A DNA stretch of 64,000 nt from Rugamonas fusca. GTDB taxonomy: Bacteria; Pseudomonadota; Gammaproteobacteria; Burkholderiales; Burkholderiaceae_D. The notes under the pieces were generated by a model. It had not been told where the DNA came from. It saw only the letters and a program-made list of their open reading frames with translations, and did no database searches. This document shows, piece by piece, positions 16,759 to 25,449 of the stretch. The stretch spans positions 84,100 to 148,099 of the forward strand of contig NZ_JACEZS010000015.1 in assembly GCF_014042365.1 (NCBI RefSeq), read 5' to 3'. A program made the position numbers and the translations under genes. Each line of letters opens with the position of its first letter. Within the stretch, counting starts at the first letter, position 1.

Positions 16759-18402
16759 TCACCGACCACCTGCTGGGTCAAAGCGGGACTGGTTGCGCAG
16801 GTGCGCAAACGCCTGGGCGTCCAGCGCCTGGCTGAAGTAATACCCCTGCCCCTCGTCGCACCCATGCGCGGTCAGGAAAGCGCACTGCTGCAGCGTTTCC
16901 ACCCCTTCTGCGATCACTTGTTTGTGCAAGCTCTTGCCCATGCTGATCACGGCGCTGACGATGGTCGCGTCATCCTTGCTGCCGGTCATCTGGCTGACGA
17001 ACGACTGGTCGATCTTGAGCGTATGGATGGGGAACTGGCTCAGGTAGCTGAGGCTGGAATAGCCGGTGCCAAAGTCGTCAATGGCCAGCTTGACCCCCAT
17101 CGCGGAGATCGCCTTGAGCAGCCGGTCGGACGCATGGACATCATGCATCAACATGCTCTCGGTCAGTTCCAGTTCCAGGCAGGCCGGCCCCAGCCCCGTC
17201 TCGGCCAGGGTCTGGCGCAGGAATGGCAGGAAGCCGGCGCTACGAAACTCCAGCGGCGAAGTGTTGACCGCCATCAGCAACGGCGGCAAGCCCTGGCGAC
17301 GCCAGGCCTGCGCCTGCTCGCACGCCTGACGCAACACCCAGTGCCCCAGTGGCACGATCAGGCCGCACTCTTCGGCGATGGCGATGAAATGTTGCGGCAA
17401 CAGCAGGCCGCGCTGCGGGTGCCGCCAGCGCACCAGCGCTTCCGCCCCCACCAGCCGCCCGCTGGCAAGGTCGATCTTGGGCTGGTAGTGCAGCACGAAT
17501 TCCTGGCGCTCGAGCGCCAGCCGCAGCCCCGCTTCGATCGACTGGCGCAGGATGGCGCGGGCGTTCATCGCCGGTTCGAAAAAGGTGCAATTGTTACGGC
17601 CCGCTTCTTTGGCGTGGTACATGGCGATATCCGCATTGCGCAACAGGGTGGCGGCGTCCTGGCCGTCGCCCGGAAACAGGCTCACGCCGATGCTGAGGCC
17701 AATGTGCAGGGCGTGATGCTCGACCAGGTGCGACAACGCCATGGCATGCAGGATCTTTTGCGCGATGGCGGCCGCGTCCTCCGCGTGCTCAATCTCGGGC
17801 AGCAGGAGAATGAACTCGTCGCCGCCCTGTCGGCACACCGTGTCCGAGCCGCGCACGCAGCGCACCAGGCAGCGCGCCACTGCCTGCAGCAACTGGTCGC
17901 CCACCGCGTGGCCAAGGGAATCGTTGATATGTTTGAAGCGATCGAGATCAATGAACATGACGGCCAGTTGGCCATGACGGCGGCGCGCCAGTTCAATTGC
18001 CTGCTGCAGCCGGTCCCCCAGCAGCAGCCGGTTGGGCAGGTTAGTCAAGCCATCGTGATGGGCCAGCCGGTCCAGTTCGACCTTGGCGTGCTGGATCTGT
18101 TCGGCCAGCCTGATGGCCTCCATCGACGCCACCACCAGATGGGCGTTGGCCTGGCGCAACAACGTGACATGGCTGGCGAACGCGTTCCCGATACGATGCC
18201 GGTGGCCGCCATACTTTTCGCGCAGGCTCATCGCCAGCTCGCGGGCCTGCACCAGCCCTTCGCGCACCAGCAGCACTTGCTCACGGATGCTACGGCGCGA
18301 CAGATCTTGCCGGATCAGCGGTGCCTGGCGCAGCTTGACGGGAAGACGTCGCCGGAGGCGTTGCACTTCTGGCATGCCGCCGAACTTGCGTTGTGCGCGC
18401 AT
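16759..18402 (-). CDS. GGDEF-EAL cyclic-di-GMP protein
   Basis: A 547-residue cytoplasmic protein. Residues about 1-100 are a basic helical region with no known sensor fold. The GGDEF domain (105-265) has RQGGDEF and, five residues ahead, an RGSD inhibitory site. The EAL domain (285-530) has EALVRW, NTSPLEF, ELELTES, DDFGTGYSSLSYL, TLKIDQSF, AEGVET and GQGYYFS, all the catalytic signatures. It could both make and break cyclic di-GMP. No partner gene abuts it closely. The ATG at 18402 is followed by a basic leader; a later start at MPEV (codon 10) is possible. Confidence 0.85.
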   Translation of the reverse strand: MRAQRKFGGMPEVQRLRRRLPVKLRQAPLIRQDLSRRSIREQVLLVREGLVQARELAMSLREKYGGHRHRIGNAFASHVTLLRQANAHLVVASMEAIRLAEQIQHAKVELDRLAHHDGLTNLPNRLLLGDRLQQAIELARRRHGQLAVMFIDLDRFKHINDSLGHAVGDQLLQAVARCLVRCVRGSDTVCRQGGDEFILLLPEIEHAEDAAAIAQKILHAMALSHLVEHHALHIGLSIGVSLFPGDGQDAATLLRNADIAMYHAKEAGRNNCTFFEPAMNARAILRQSIEAGLRLALERQEFVLHYQPKIDLASGRLVGAEALVRWRHPQRGLLLPQHFIAIAEECGLIVPLGHWVLRQACEQAQAWRRQGLPPLLMAVNTSPLEFRSAGFLPFLRQTLAETGLGPACLELELTESMLMHDVHASDRLLKAISAMGVKLAIDDFGTGYSSLSYLSQFPIHTLKIDQSFVSQMTGSKDDATIVSAVISMGKSLHKQVIAEGVETLQQCAFLTAHGCDEGQGYYFSQALDAQAFAHLRNQSRFDPAGGR

Positions 18403-18695
18403 AAGCCTGCTCTCCCTTTACGACGAAATCAACATTCAGCACAATGGCGCAAATCGGCGGGTTTCACCGTGCGTCAACACACATTGAGGCCCAGCACACC
18501 CGGCCGCTCTGCGCGGAACGCCCACAAGCCAGGGCCTGATATGGCAGCGTCTTGAACAGCACCGACGCGCAGAGTTACAAAGTAGAGATATCGCCGCCTG
18601 AATCCGAGTGCGGACGACAGGAAATGGATGCTTTCCGCGACTGTACTTTTCCGAAAATAGCGTGATTGATGGGATCGGCTGACGTGCCCACGCCG
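18403..18695. other. Intergenic region upstream of the GGDEF-EAL gene
   Basis: About 290 bases separate the GGDEF-EAL gene from the 3' end of the ubiH-type gene, both on the minus strand. I see no gene or clear regulatory repeat. Confidence 0.35.
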
Positions 18696-19889
18696 CTAGC
18701 GCCGCCCGTACATCATCAGCTCTGCCAGCAGGCTGCGCGCAGGGCGGAACAGGTCGATGGCGGCCAGCGACATGCCCAGCAGCGCCTGCGCCGGCGAGTC
18801 GTTGGCGAAGATGCGGGCCATGGTGTCCGTCACGCGCATGGTGGTGCTGCGATCGGCGTGGCGCTGGGCCGTGTAGCGGGCCAGGTTGGCCGGCGTGGCG
18901 GCCGGGGCCAGCAGGCGCGCCAGCACGGCCACGTCGCGCAAACCAAGATTGAGGCCTTGTCCGGCCACCGGGTGCATGGTTTGCGCGGCGTTGCCGATGG
19001 CGACCGAGCGCGCCGTGCTGCGTGCGTCCGCGTTCAAACCCAGCGGGAAGCCCAGGCGCGGCGTGGCGGCCACGAATTTGCCGAGGCGGTCGCCGAACGC
19101 CAGTCCCAGTTGCGCGAGGAAAGCCGCGTCGTCCAACGCCAGCAAGGCTTGCGCCTGTTCCGGGCGCACGCACCACACCAGCGAGTATTCGGCCTGGCCG
19201 TCGCGGCTGTCCTGCGGCAGCAGTGCCAGCGGGCCTTGTTCCGTGAAGCGTTCATAGGCGCGGTGGGCAATCGGCGCGCTGCTGCGCACCTGCGCGATGA
19301 TGGCCGTCTGTTCGTAGTCGCGCCGCACGGATTTGCTTTCCTGGTCGCTGAACAATCCACCTTCGGCCTGCACCATGATGGCCGCGCTCAGCGTGCGCGC
19401 ATCCTGTTCGCCTTCGTGCAGGATGTGCAGGTCGATGCGGTCCTCGTGTTCCGCGCTGCCCGTCACGCGCGCGGGGCGCAGCATGCGGATGCCGGCCCGT
19501 TCGCATACGGCCCCCAGCACCGTCACCAGGTCGCCGTAGCGTGCCACGTAGCCCAGGGCGGGCACGCCGTGCTCGTCGCGGTCTATCATGCTGCGGCCGA
19601 ACTGGCCGCGGCGCGACACGTGGATCTGGTGGATGGGTGTGCCGGCCACGGGCCAGGCGCCGATCTCCTCCAGTATCTGGCGGCTGCCGTAGGACAGGGC
19701 CAGCGAGCGCGGGTCGTTGCTGGCTTGCGCCAGGGTCTTGGCGTCGATCAGGCCGATGCGCTCCGGCCTCACGCCGCGCTTGACCAGCAACGCCGCCAGC
19801 GCCATGCCGGCCGGGCCGGCGCCGCAGATGGCGATGTCGAGGTCGGTGGCGGTGGTCGCGGCAGGGAGCGTGGCGGTGTCTGGATTCAT
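18696..19889 (-). CDS. ubiH: FAD-dependent hydroxylase of ubiquinone biosynthesis (UbiH family)
   Basis: A 397-residue flavoprotein. The FAD dinucleotide site is IAICGAGPAGMALAALL near residues 20-36, the DPRSLALSYGSRQ active-site helix follows, and the second flavin motif VAIGNAAQTMHPVAGQGLN is near residue 295. Enzymes of this family add hydroxyl groups to the ubiquinone ring; UbiH, UbiI and UbiF cannot be told apart safely by eye, and position after pepP matches ubiH in E. coli. The ATG at 19889 overlaps the pepP stop (ATGA). It is the last gene of the amgK-murU-pepP-ubiH run. Confidence 0.85.
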   Translation of the reverse strand: MNPDTATLPAATTATDLDIAICGAGPAGMALAALLVKRGVRPERIGLIDAKTLAQASNDPRSLALSYGSRQILEEIGAWPVAGTPIHQIHVSRRGQFGRSMIDRDEHGVPALGYVARYGDLVTVLGAVCERAGIRMLRPARVTGSAEHEDRIDLHILHEGEQDARTLSAAIMVQAEGGLFSDQESKSVRRDYEQTAIIAQVRSSAPIAHRAYERFTEQGPLALLPQDSRDGQAEYSLVWCVRPEQAQALLALDDAAFLAQLGLAFGDRLGKFVAATPRLGFPLGLNADARSTARSVAIGNAAQTMHPVAGQGLNLGLRDVAVLARLLAPAATPANLARYTAQRHADRSTTMRVTDTMARIFANDSPAQALLGMSLAAIDLFRPARSLLAELMMYGRR

Positions 19890-21223
19890 GGTGCCTGTTG
19901 CATCAGGTGTTCGATATCGGCCACCGACTTGGGCGCGGCGGTGCTGATGATGGTGTGGCCGGTCGGGGTGACGATCACGTCGTCCTCGATACGGATGCCG
20001 GTATTCCAGAACTGCTCGGGCACGCCCTCGGCCGGCCATACGTAGATGCCCGGTTCCACCGTCACCACCATGCCCGCCTGCAGCGGGCGCGAGGGCTTGT
20101 CCGGCGTGTTCACGTCGCGGTACTGGCCCACGTCGTGCACGTCCATGCCCAGCCAGTGGCCGGTGCCGTGCATGTAGAACGGCAGGTAGCTCTTGCTGGC
20201 GATCACGTCGGCCACGTTGCCGGCCTTGTTCTTGTCGAGCAGGCCCAGGTCCAGCATGCCTTGCGCCAGCACTTGCAGCGCGGCGTCGTGGATGGCCGTG
20301 TAGCGGTGGCCCGGCTTGATGGCGTGCAGCGCGGCCGCCTGCGCCGCCAGCACCAGTTCGTACAAGTCCCGTTGCGGTGCCGTGAAGCGGCCGTTGACGG
20401 GGAAGGTGCGGGTAATGTCGGAGGCGTAGCCATCGAGCTCGCAGCCGGCGTCGATCAGCAGCAGCTCGCCGTCGCGGCAGGGCGCGTTGTTGGCGCTGTA
20501 GTGCAGCACGCAGGCGTTGGCGCCGCTGGCGACGATGGAACTGTAAGCCGGATGCTGGGCCCCGCTGCGCCGGAATTCGTACAGCAGTTCCGCCTCGATC
20601 TCGTATTCGTGCATGCCGGGCCGGGTGGCGCGCATGGCGCGCGCGTGGGCGCGGCCGGAGATGGCGGCGGCGCGGCGCATGGTGGCCAGTTCGCCGTCAT
20701 CCTTGAGCAGGCGCATCTCGTCCAGCAGCGGCAGCAGGTCGTGGGCGGCGGCGGGCGCCGTCACGCCCAGCCGGGACTGGCGCCGCACGGCGGCCAGCCA
20801 GCGCCGCACGCGCGCGTCCAGTTCAGCGTCGCTGCCCAGCGCGTAGTACAGGGCGGGCGCGTTGGCCAGCAGCTGTTCCATCTGCCCGTCCAGCGCGGCG
20901 ATGGTGAAGGTGGCGTCGAAGCCGAACGCGCTCAATGCCGCTTCCGGACCGTGGCGGAAACCGTCCCAGATTTCCCGTTCCGCGTTCTTCTCGCGGCAGA
21001 ACAGGATGGAGCGGGCCGGCGTGTCGCCGCGCGCGGCCACCAGCACCACCACGCTTTCCGGTTCCGTGAAGCCGCTCAGGTAGTAGAAATAGCTGTCGTG
21101 GCGGTAGGGGTAGTCGCTGTCGGCGTTGCGCGCCACTTCCTGCGCCGTGGGCAGCACGGCCACGGCGCCGGGCACCATCTGCGCCATCAGGCGGGCGCGC
21201 CGCGCGGCGCAGGCGCCTGTCAC
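19886..21223 (-). CDS. pepP: Xaa-Pro aminopeptidase
   Basis: A 445-residue M24 metallopeptidase that removes N-terminal residues preceding proline. The N-terminal aminopeptidase P domain (DYPYRHDSYFYYLSGF) is followed by the catalytic pita-bread domain. Metal ligands are visible in LIDAGCELDGYASDITRTF, HGTGHWLGMDVHDVG, TVEPGIYVWP and GIRIEDDVIVT. Its start overlaps the murU stop, and its stop the ubiH start, each by four bases, so these three genes are translationally coupled. Confidence 0.93.
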   Translation of the reverse strand: MTGACAARRARLMAQMVPGAVAVLPTAQEVARNADSDYPYRHDSYFYYLSGFTEPESVVVLVAARGDTPARSILFCREKNAEREIWDGFRHGPEAALSAFGFDATFTIAALDGQMEQLLANAPALYYALGSDAELDARVRRWLAAVRRQSRLGVTAPAAAHDLLPLLDEMRLLKDDGELATMRRAAAISGRAHARAMRATRPGMHEYEIEAELLYEFRRSGAQHPAYSSIVASGANACVLHYSANNAPCRDGELLLIDAGCELDGYASDITRTFPVNGRFTAPQRDLYELVLAAQAAALHAIKPGHRYTAIHDAALQVLAQGMLDLGLLDKNKAGNVADVIASKSYLPFYMHGTGHWLGMDVHDVGQYRDVNTPDKPSRPLQAGMVVTVEPGIYVWPAEGVPEQFWNTGIRIEDDVIVTPTGHTIISTAAPKSVADIEHLMQQAP

Positions 21224-21939
21224 TTGGCCGCTCCGTTGCGTATGGGCTTGTTCAGGGCCTCCAATTGTTCGATGGTGCCCACGTTATGCCATTCGCCTTC
21301 ATACACTTCGCCGCCCACCTGGCCCCGTTCGATGTACTGGCGCAGCAGCGGGCCAAGCTTGGCGTGGCTGCCCGGCGTGATGGCGTCGAAGATCTCGGGC
21401 CGGTACACGCCGATATTGCCGAAGGTCCAGCGCGGATCGCCGTCGTTGGTGACGCTGTACATGGTCAGGCCGAAGTCGCCTTCGGGGTGGAATGGCGGGT
21501 TCTTGACCAGGTACAGCCAGGCCACGTCGCGCTTGTCGGCCGGGTAGGGGTTGCCCCACATGTCGGCGTCGTGCAGCACGTCCTTGACTTCCTCGAAGTC
21601 GAAGTAGGGGCAGTAGATGTCGCCCGAAATGGCCAGGAACGGTTCGTCACCGAGCAGGTGGCGGGCGGCGGCCACGCCGCCGGCCGTTTCCAGCGCCGTC
21701 TGCTCGGGCGAGTAGGCGATGCGGGCGCCATACTGGCTGCCGTCGCCCAGCGTTCGTTCGATCTGGTCGCCCAGGTGGGCGTGGTTGATGACGATGTCGG
21801 TGATGCCGGCACGCACCAGGTTGAGGATGTGCCAGACGATCAGCGGCCGGCCGCGCACGGTCAGCAGCGGCTTGGGGCAGGTGTCGGTCAGGGGGCGCAT
21901 CCGCTCGCCGCGGCCGGCGGCGAAGATCATGGCTTTCAT
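21220..21939 (-). CDS. murU: N-acetylmuramate 1-phosphate uridylyltransferase
   Basis: A 239-residue nucleotidyltransferase starting with MIFAAGRGERMRPLTDT and CPKPLL, the nucleotide-binding signature. In Pseudomonas, MurU turns MurNAc 1-phosphate into UDP-MurNAc, part of a cell-wall recycling bypass that avoids MurA. The gene lies 63 bases after the kinase gene amgK, the usual partner that makes MurNAc 1-phosphate. The motifs SGDIYCPYFDF and NVGTIEQLEALN support the family. Confidence 0.88.
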   Translation of the reverse strand: MKAMIFAAGRGERMRPLTDTCPKPLLTVRGRPLIVWHILNLVRAGITDIVINHAHLGDQIERTLGDGSQYGARIAYSPEQTALETAGGVAAARHLLGDEPFLAISGDIYCPYFDFEEVKDVLHDADMWGNPYPADKRDVAWLYLVKNPPFHPEGDFGLTMYSVTNDGDPRWTFGNIGVYRPEIFDAITPGSHAKLGPLLRQYIERGQVGGEVYEGEWHNVGTIEQLEALNKPIRNGAAK

Positions 21940-22002
21940 GAGGGGCTTTCGTGGCTGGGCGGGCGCGGGCGCGGGGCCGGCGTCCGTCGTCAGCGTATCA
22001 AC

Positions 22003-23070
22003 TTAGAAGGTGTAGCCGACCTGCGGCTGCTTGTTTTCCAGCGTGTCGAGCAGGCGCACCAGGGGCTTGAGGTCCTTGTAGCGGCTGGCCGTCTTGCGCA
22101 CGTAATCCATCACGGTGGGCAGGTCGGCCAGGTAGCCGGACTTGCCGTCGCGGTAGTTCAGGCGGCAGAACAGGCCCAGGATCTTCAGGTGGCGCTGCAG
22201 GCCCATGTACTCGAAGTCCTTGTAGAAGGCGTCGATATCCTTGTTGACGGGCAGGCCCACGGCCTTGGCGTGCTGCCAGTAGCGGATGGTCCAGTCCAGC
22301 ACCAGTTCCTCGTCCCACTGCACATAGGCGTCGCGCAGCAGCGAGGCCACGTCGTAGGTGATGGGGCCGTAGACGGCGTCCTGGAAGTCGAGGATGCCGG
22401 GGTTGCCCGCATCCATGCGCATCAGGTTGCGCGAATGGTAGTCGCGGTGCATGAACACCTGCTGCTGGGCCAGCGCGCGGGCCAGGATGGCGTCGAACAC
22501 CTTCTGCAGTTCGGCCGACTGGGCCTCCGTCAGCGTGGCGCCCAGGTGCTTGCCGATGTACCACTCGGGGAACAAATTCATTTCGCGCAGCATGAAGGCG
22601 CGGTCGAATTCGGGCAGCACGCCGGGCTGGCTGCTTTGCTGGATCTTGACCAGCGCTTCGAGCGCCTCCGCGTACAGGGTGGAGGCGTTGTCGTGGTCGA
22701 TTTCGCTCAGGTAGGTGCTGTTGCCGAGGTCCGACAGCAGCAGCAAGCCGCGCTGCGCGTCCTGCGCCACGATGGCCGGCACCGACACGCCGGCGGCGGC
22801 CAGCAAGCCTTGCACCTTGATGAAGGCCGGCACGTTCTCGCGCTCGGGCGGGGCGTCCATCACGATCAGGGTGGCGCCGTGTCCGGCCTGGTGGGCCGGC
22901 AGCACGTCGACCCGGAAGTAGCGGCGGAAGCTGGCGTCGGCCGAAGCGGGGCGCACCGTGTCCACCTGTACCAGGTCCAGGGTGGCGAGCCATTCCTTGA
23001 GCATGGCCAGGCGCGCGTCGGCGGTATCGGTGGCGGGGGAAGCGGGTGGTGAATTTGGCAATAAAGACAT
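22003..23070 (-). CDS. amgK: N-acetylmuramate/N-acetylglucosamine anomeric kinase
   Basis: A 355-residue kinase of the aminoglycoside-phosphotransferase fold. Its nucleotide-binding part (SADASFRRYFRVD) is followed by the catalytic loop HRDYHSRNLM and the metal motif ILDFQDAVYGP. AmgK phosphorylates MurNAc and GlcNAc on carbon 1 for peptidoglycan recycling; assignment rests on these motifs and the murU neighbour. It is divergent from lptD with 88 bases between the starts. Confidence 0.85.
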   Translation of the reverse strand: MSLLPNSPPASPATDTADARLAMLKEWLATLDLVQVDTVRPASADASFRRYFRVDVLPAHQAGHGATLIVMDAPPERENVPAFIKVQGLLAAAGVSVPAIVAQDAQRGLLLLSDLGNSTYLSEIDHDNASTLYAEALEALVKIQQSSQPGVLPEFDRAFMLREMNLFPEWYIGKHLGATLTEAQSAELQKVFDAILARALAQQQVFMHRDYHSRNLMRMDAGNPGILDFQDAVYGPITYDVASLLRDAYVQWDEELVLDWTIRYWQHAKAVGLPVNKDIDAFYKDFEYMGLQRHLKILGLFCRLNYRDGKSGYLADLPTVMDYVRKTASRYKDLKPLVRLLDTLENKQPQVGYTF

Positions 23071-23100
23071 GAAGCGGACGGTGAAAGCTGAAGATTCCCA

Positions 23101-23106
23101 TATAAT
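23101..23106 (+). promoter_or_regulatory. Candidate -10 element upstream of lptD
   Basis: A perfect TATAAT hexamer lies 53 bases before the lptD ATG in the amgK-lptD gap. No good -35 hexamer is found 16-18 bases upstream, so it may depend on an activator or alternative contacts. Confidence 0.4.
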
Positions 23107-23158
23107 AAGGGATTCATTTCAAAAAATCGCCTGTCATGGTGTTAAGTCGCTACCTTTC

Positions 23159-25390
23159 ATGAGCTGGTTCCTGGCCCCTTACCCCTCGCAACGCTGGGCA
23201 TATGCCTTGTCCGCCCTCGTCACCGTGGCGGCGTTGCCGGTCCACGCCCAGACCCAGCCCAAGCCACGCCCGCCGCGTGTGGACGACCCGAACGCACCGA
23301 CCACCATCCAGGCCGAGGACATCAGCGGCCGCCCCGAGCGCGAGCTCAATCTGGCGCGCGACGTGGAACTGGTCAAGGGCAAGACCCGGGTCAAGGCCGA
23401 CACGGCTTGCTACCGCCAGGTCGAGGACGAGGTGGAGGCCGAGGGCCATGTGCGCATCTGGCGCTTTGGCGACTACTTCACGGGCGATGAACTGAAACTG
23501 AACCTGGACACGGGCGTGGGCTACATGCAGCACCCGACCTACCAGATGGAACTGAACCACGCCCAGGGCAAGGCGCAGCGCATCAACTTCCTCAACGAGG
23601 ACGAGGCGCTGGTCCTGGACGGCACCTACAGCACCTGCCAGGGCCCCAACCCGGACTGGTACTTGAAGGCCAGCCGCCTCAATCTCGACTCCGGGCGCGA
23701 CGTGGGCACGGCCGGCCAGACCATCGTCTATTTCAAGGACGTGCCCATCCTCGGCACACCGGCCCTGTCGTTCTCGCTGTCGGGCGCGCGCCGCTCCGGC
23801 TGGCTGCCGCCCATGCCCGGCTTTGGCTCCAAGGGCGCGGCCGAGCTGACGGTGCCGTACTACGTCAACATCGCGCCCAACCGCGACCTGACGCTGTACC
23901 CGAAGATCATTCCCCGGCGCGGCTTCCAGCTGGGCGCCAATGGCCGCTACATCGGCGAGACGGATGCCGGCATGTACCGTGGCGAGACTTACCTGGAGTT
24001 TCTGCCGCACGATAAGCAGACCCAGACGGACCGCTGGACCATCAAGTCCACCCATACCCAGGACCTGGCCAGGGACTGGTCGTATGGCTGGAGCGTGCGC
24101 GCCGCCTCGGACGACAACTACCCGAACGATTTTTCCAAGACGGTGGCCGGCAGCGCCGAGCGTCAGCTGCTGCGCGAACTGCGCAGCGACTACCATGGCG
24201 AATACTGGCGCCTGACGGCCCGGGTCCAGAAGTACCAGGTGCTGCAGGACCCCGACTCCATCACCGACAAGTCGCTGTTCGTGACGCGCCCGTACGACCG
24301 GCTGCCGTCGCTGAACTTCCACGCGGGCCGCTACGACGTGGCCGGCTTCGACTGGGAATTCGACAGCGAGCTGACGCGCTTCTGGCATCCGACGGAGTTG
24401 CGCGGCACGCGCCTGGTGGCGATCCCGCAGCTGAGCTACCCCATCATCGGGGCCAGCTACTTCGTCACGCCCAAGCTGATGCTCAATGCCAGCACCTACC
24501 AGCTCGACGCGCACGACAACGACCCGGCCCGCGACCTGTCGCGCTCCGTGCCCACCTTCTCGCTGGACTCGGGCCTGGTGTTCGAGCGCGACGCCAAGCT
24601 GTTCGGCCGCGCCACCACGCAAACGCTGGAGCCGCGCCTGTTCTACGTGAACACGCCATACCGCGACCAGTCGGCCCTGCCCACGTTCGACACGGCCGCC
24701 GCCACCTTCAACTTCAGCCAGCTGTTCAGCGAGAACCGCTTCGTGGGCTCGGACCGCATCGGCGACGCCAACCAGCTGACGGCCGCGCTGGTGTCGCGCT
24801 TCCTGGAGTCGTCCGGCGCCGAGCGCCTGCGCCTGGCGTTCGGCCAGCGCTTCTATTTTCGCGACCAGCGCGTGCAGCTCGACGCCTCCACCCCCACCAA
24901 CGACAGCCGCTCCGACATGCTGCTGGCGGCCACCGGCCGCATCTCCGAGACGTGGGGCTTTGACAGCGCCGTGCAGTACAACCCCAGCCAGCACCAGACG
25001 GTCAGCTCCAACTACGCCATCCAGTGGCAGCCGGGCCAGAAGAAGGTGCTCAACCTCGGTTACCGCTACCTGCGCGACAGCTTCAAGAACGCCGACCTGT
25101 CGACCCAGTGGCCCGTGTCGCAGCGCTGGTATGGCGTGGGCCGGGTCAGCTACTCGCTGCTCGACAAGAAAATCCTCGAGTCGCTGGTGGGCCTGGAGTA
25201 CAACGGCGATTGCTGGGTGTTCCGCATGGGCGCCCAGCGGTTCGTGACGACGGCCAAGAACGTCTCCACTCCCATCTTCTTCCAGCTCGAGCTCAATGGC
25301 TTGTCCAAGCTGGGCGTGGGCAACCCGCTGGAGGCCATGAAGAACAGCATCCCCGGCTACCAGCGTTTGAACGAGGGCTACGGCCGCTAG
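23159..25390 (+). CDS. lptD: LPS-assembly outer-membrane protein LptD
   Basis: A 743-residue outer-membrane protein that, with LptE, inserts lipopolysaccharide into the outer leaflet. A signal peptide (residues 1-30, ending PVHAQ) precedes the OstA-like domain (TTIQAEDISGRPERELNL, KADTACYRQVEDEVEAEG, DEALVLDGTYSTC) and then the large C-terminal beta barrel (GSKGAAELTVPYYVNIAP, RGFQLGANGRYIGE, AIQWQPGQKKVLNLGYRY). The frame is open to 22958, but the start at 23159 is the one followed by a signal sequence. LptE is encoded at 52525 in this window. Confidence 0.93.
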   Translation: MSWFLAPYPSQRWAYALSALVTVAALPVHAQTQPKPRPPRVDDPNAPTTIQAEDISGRPERELNLARDVELVKGKTRVKADTACYRQVEDEVEAEGHVRIWRFGDYFTGDELKLNLDTGVGYMQHPTYQMELNHAQGKAQRINFLNEDEALVLDGTYSTCQGPNPDWYLKASRLNLDSGRDVGTAGQTIVYFKDVPILGTPALSFSLSGARRSGWLPPMPGFGSKGAAELTVPYYVNIAPNRDLTLYPKIIPRRGFQLGANGRYIGETDAGMYRGETYLEFLPHDKQTQTDRWTIKSTHTQDLARDWSYGWSVRAASDDNYPNDFSKTVAGSAERQLLRELRSDYHGEYWRLTARVQKYQVLQDPDSITDKSLFVTRPYDRLPSLNFHAGRYDVAGFDWEFDSELTRFWHPTELRGTRLVAIPQLSYPIIGASYFVTPKLMLNASTYQLDAHDNDPARDLSRSVPTFSLDSGLVFERDAKLFGRATTQTLEPRLFYVNTPYRDQSALPTFDTAAATFNFSQLFSENRFVGSDRIGDANQLTAALVSRFLESSGAERLRLAFGQRFYFRDQRVQLDASTPTNDSRSDMLLAATGRISETWGFDSAVQYNPSQHQTVSSNYAIQWQPGQKKVLNLGYRYLRDSFKNADLSTQWPVSQRWYGVGRVSYSLLDKKILESLVGLEYNGDCWVFRMGAQRFVTTAKNVSTPIFFQLELNGLSKLGVGNPLEAMKNSIPGYQRLNEGYGR

Positions 25391-25449
25391 CGCCTGCTGC
25401 GCCCCGCCCGATTGACTTTTTTACCCCTGACACATGAGCGTTCTCCATT